Source: Yersinia massiliensis CCUG 53443 (GTDB lineage: Bacteria; Pseudomonadota; Gammaproteobacteria; Enterobacterales; Enterobacteriaceae). From it: 64,000 nt of DNA. The stretch lies in NCBI RefSeq assembly GCF_000312485.1, contig NZ_HE997645.1, positions 186,001 to 250,000 of the forward strand, given 5' to 3'. The notes beneath the pieces are model-generated. The model was not told the origin of the DNA. It did no database searches and saw only the letters and a list, made by a program, of their open reading frames with translations. Positions 62,131-64,000 of the stretch are shown here, piece after piece (the first letter of the stretch is position 1; the number at the start of each line of letters is the position of its first letter). Both the position numbers and the translations under genes were made by a program.

Positions 62131-64000
62131 TGAACCCCTCTTCGCTATTGAATTTTAAGTTTTCTCACAAACTGCCGGTAATACTACAGAATGAAAATTC
62201 TGAATGCGCACTAGCCTGCCTCGCCATGGTGGCCAATTATCACCGTCATGTTATTGACCTTAACAGTTTACGCCAACGTTATCCGGCGTCGCTTAAAGGG
62301 ATGACGCTGGCCAGCCTGCTCAATATTGCACAAAAACTGAATTTCTCCTCCCGTCCGGTTCGCCTAGAACTGGAAGAATTGGGTGAGTTGAAAACCCCCT
62401 GTATCCTGCACTGGGAAATGAATCACTTTGTCGTGCTTAAGTCGGTTAAAAATAATACGATAGTGATTCATGATCCGGCAGTAGGTGAAAGGGTATTAAG
62501 CTTTAAAGACGTCAATAACAAATTCACTGGTGTGGCCGTTGAGCTATGGCCAGATAATAATTTCACCGTCAAAGATGAAAGCCGAAAAGTTACCTTTGGC
62601 TTATTGCTAGGCAAGTTGAACGGATTCTTTTCGTTCTCCAGCAAAATCATCGTAGTAGCAATGTGTATTGAAGTATTGGTGTTGTTATCGCCTTTCTATT
62701 TGCAATGGACCATCGACAATGTGATTGTGTCGGGAGATAAAAACTTATTACTGACACTGGCACTCGGCTTCGCCATGCTGGCGATATTACAATCGGCTCT
62801 CACTGCGGCGCGATCTTACGCACTGATTTATATGAATACGTCGATCAGTATCCAATGGCTAAATAATATTTTTTCTCATTTGATTAATTTGCCAGTGCAA
62901 TATTTTGAAAGCCGTCATGTCGGTGATGTGGTTTCACGCTTTGATTCAGTCAACGAGATACAAAGAACCCTCACCTCTTCATTGATGACAGCAGTCATCG
63001 ATGGCGTGATGACACTAGTTATTATTGTCGTGATGTATGTTTATAATCCCTTGTTGGCACTGGTTTCCGTTGTCACCATGCTGATTTATTGCATCACGCG
63101 GGTTTTACTCTTCCGCACACTAAAACATGCGACTGAAGAGCAGATAATCTTTCAGGCCAAACAGAAAAGTCACCTGCTGGAAAGTATCCGTGGGGCCAAA
63201 ACGATAAAGCTGTTTCAAAATCAAGAAATACGCCGCAGGAACTGGTTAACACTACTGGTTGAGCAAATTAATGCCGGTTTGAAGGTCCAAAAGATCCAAC
63301 TCTCTTATCAAACTGCCAACAGCCTTTTTTTCAGTGTCGAAAATATCATTATTATTTATCTTGGAGCCTCTGCGGTGCTGGGCGGTGTGTTTTCAGTCGG
63401 CGCATTAATGGCCTTTATATCGTATAAATCCACCTTTGGCTCACGCATTACCAAATTAATTGACTGTTACTTTGAAATAAAAATTATGCGAGTACAAATG
63501 GATCGCTTATCTGACATTGTGCTGGCTCAGCCGGAAGAGAAAGTCGAGGAATTAGCGGAGGAAAATCACCCGCCGCTGCAATCTATCTCGTTAAGAAATG
63601 TGAATTATCGTTATGCCGAGGGTGAACCTTGGGTATTGCAACAGCTTAACTTGGATATTACCGCGGGAGAGTCTGTTGCCATCGTCGGTGCTTCAGGCTG
63701 CGGTAAGACCACATTGTTTAATATTTTACTGGGTATTTTACCTATCAATTCCGGTGAGATAACCATCAACAATCAACCAGCCAACGGCCAAACGTTAATT
63801 AGAATGCGTAAGCGCAGTGGTGTCGTCACTCAAAGCGACCACCTATTTACTGGCTCTATTTTGGATAATATCTCATTCTTCGCCACTGAATGTGACCGGC
63901 TTCATGCAATGAATTGCGCAAACGTTGCAGCCGTTCATCAGGACATTATCAAAATGCCAATGCAATACGAAACTCTGGTCGGTGATATGGGGTCAGCTTT
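62130..64000 (+). CDS. C39-peptidase ABC exporter (3' end beyond the window)
   Basis: A partial coding region of 623 codons that runs off the right edge. The N-terminal C39 protease domain has the catalytic Cys in ENSECALACLAMV, His in MNHFVVLKSV and Asp in VIHDPAVG, so the leader-cleaving activity should be intact. A six-helix transmembrane region follows, and the nucleotide-binding domain starts near residue 490 with Walker A in [17 protein letters not shown] and the Q-loop in VVTQSDHLFTGSI. The signature and Walker B motifs lie beyond the end. This is CvaB/MchF-like. It starts in the overlap with the HlyD stop (TAATG). Confidence 0.93.
   Translation, partial: MNPSSLLNFKFSHKLPVILQNENSECALACLAMVANYHRHVIDLNSLRQRYPASLKGMTLASLLNIAQKLNFSSRPVRLELEELGELKTPCILHWEMNHFVVLKSVKNNTIVIHDPAVGERVLSFKDVNNKFTGVAVELWPDNNFTVKDESRKVTFGLLLGKLNGFFSFSSKIIVVAMCIEVLVLLSPFYLQWTIDNVIVSGDKNLLLTLALGFAMLAILQSALTAARSYALIYMNTSISIQWLNNIFSHLINLPVQYFESRHVGDVVSRFDSVNEIQRTLTSSLMTAVIDGVMTLVIIVVMYVYNPLLALVSVVTMLIYCITRVLLFRTLKHATEEQIIFQAKQKSHLLESIRGAKTIKLFQNQEIRRRNWLTLLVEQINAGLKVQKIQLSYQTANSLFFSVENIIIIYLGASAVLGGVFSVGALMAFISYKSTFGSRITKLIDCYFEIKIMRVQMDRLSDIVLAQPEEKVEELAEENHPPLQSISLRNVNYRYAEGEPWVLQQLNLDITAGESVAIVGASGCGKTTLFNILLGILPINSGEITINNQPANGQTLIRMRKRSGVVTQSDHLFTGSILDNISFFATECDRLHAMNCANVAAVHQDIIKMPMQYETLVGDMGSA

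Noticed and set aside
1-64000. CRISPR arrays or rRNA genes
   Set aside because: No regularly spaced direct repeats and no rRNA-like conserved segments were seen.

Overview
The window looks like chromosomal accessory DNA from an enterobacterium, most likely Yersinia or a close relative. The evidence is moderately AT-rich DNA, a TauABC transporter very close to the E. coli proteins, a high density of chaperone-usher fimbriae, and what looks like the degraded 3' end of a tRNA-Phe gene followed by its terminator. The genus is an inference; no rRNA or housekeeping marker is present.

Layout. 0.3-4.2 kb: an unrecognised protein, an AraC-type regulator remnant, a DUF2207/LemA pair and the tRNA-Phe-like remnant. 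4.3-12.3 kb: fimbrial operon 1 (pilin, usher, chaperone, adhesin, minor subunit) with a divergent PapI/FaeA-type regulator and a chimeric pseudogene. 12.4-17.6 kb: fimbrial operon 2 (pilin, chaperone, usher, adhesin). 18.9-21.5 kb: tauABC without tauD. 21.6-31.5 kb: a biosynthetic-looking cluster with a PEP-synthase-like phosphotransferase, an arginine:glycine-type amidinotransferase, an unknown protein, a PLP aminotransferase, a PLP decarboxylase and a thymidylate-synthase homologue. 32.1-37.4 kb: an aromatic-amine-dehydrogenase operon (aauBEDA-like) followed by two monohaem cytochromes c and a multicopper oxidase. 37.8-40.0 kb: a second PEP-synthase-like protein. 40.2-41.0 kb: an EAL-domain protein. 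41.6-47.6 kb: fimbrial operon 3, with DUF1120-type (beta) pilins. 47.7-48.2 kb: an IS3-family remnant. 48.6-52.9 kb: a BvgA/BvgS-like phosphorelay. 52.9-59.9 kb: fimbrial operon 4, alpha/CS1 type with two pilins and two chaperones. 60.5-64.0 kb: a double-glycine-leader microcin-like peptide with its HlyD-type adaptor and C39-peptidase ABC exporter; the exporter gene runs off the window.

How the parts work together. Four complete chaperone-usher systems, a c-di-GMP enzyme and a BvgAS-like relay make this a surface-adhesion region. The least ordinary part is 21-40 kb. The enzyme set (amidino transfer, two phosphotransferases, transamination, decarboxylation, a nucleotide-methylase fold) suggests a small-molecule pathway that I cannot match to a known product; phaseolotoxin biosynthesis is the nearest analogy I can recall. 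Next to it is a periplasmic quinoprotein amine oxidation chain that is unusual for an enterobacterium and has no visible MauG. A recurring TTTCCTACA element upstream of the second PEP-synthase-like gene, fimbrial operon 3 and the response regulator may tie these parts to the BvgAS-like system.
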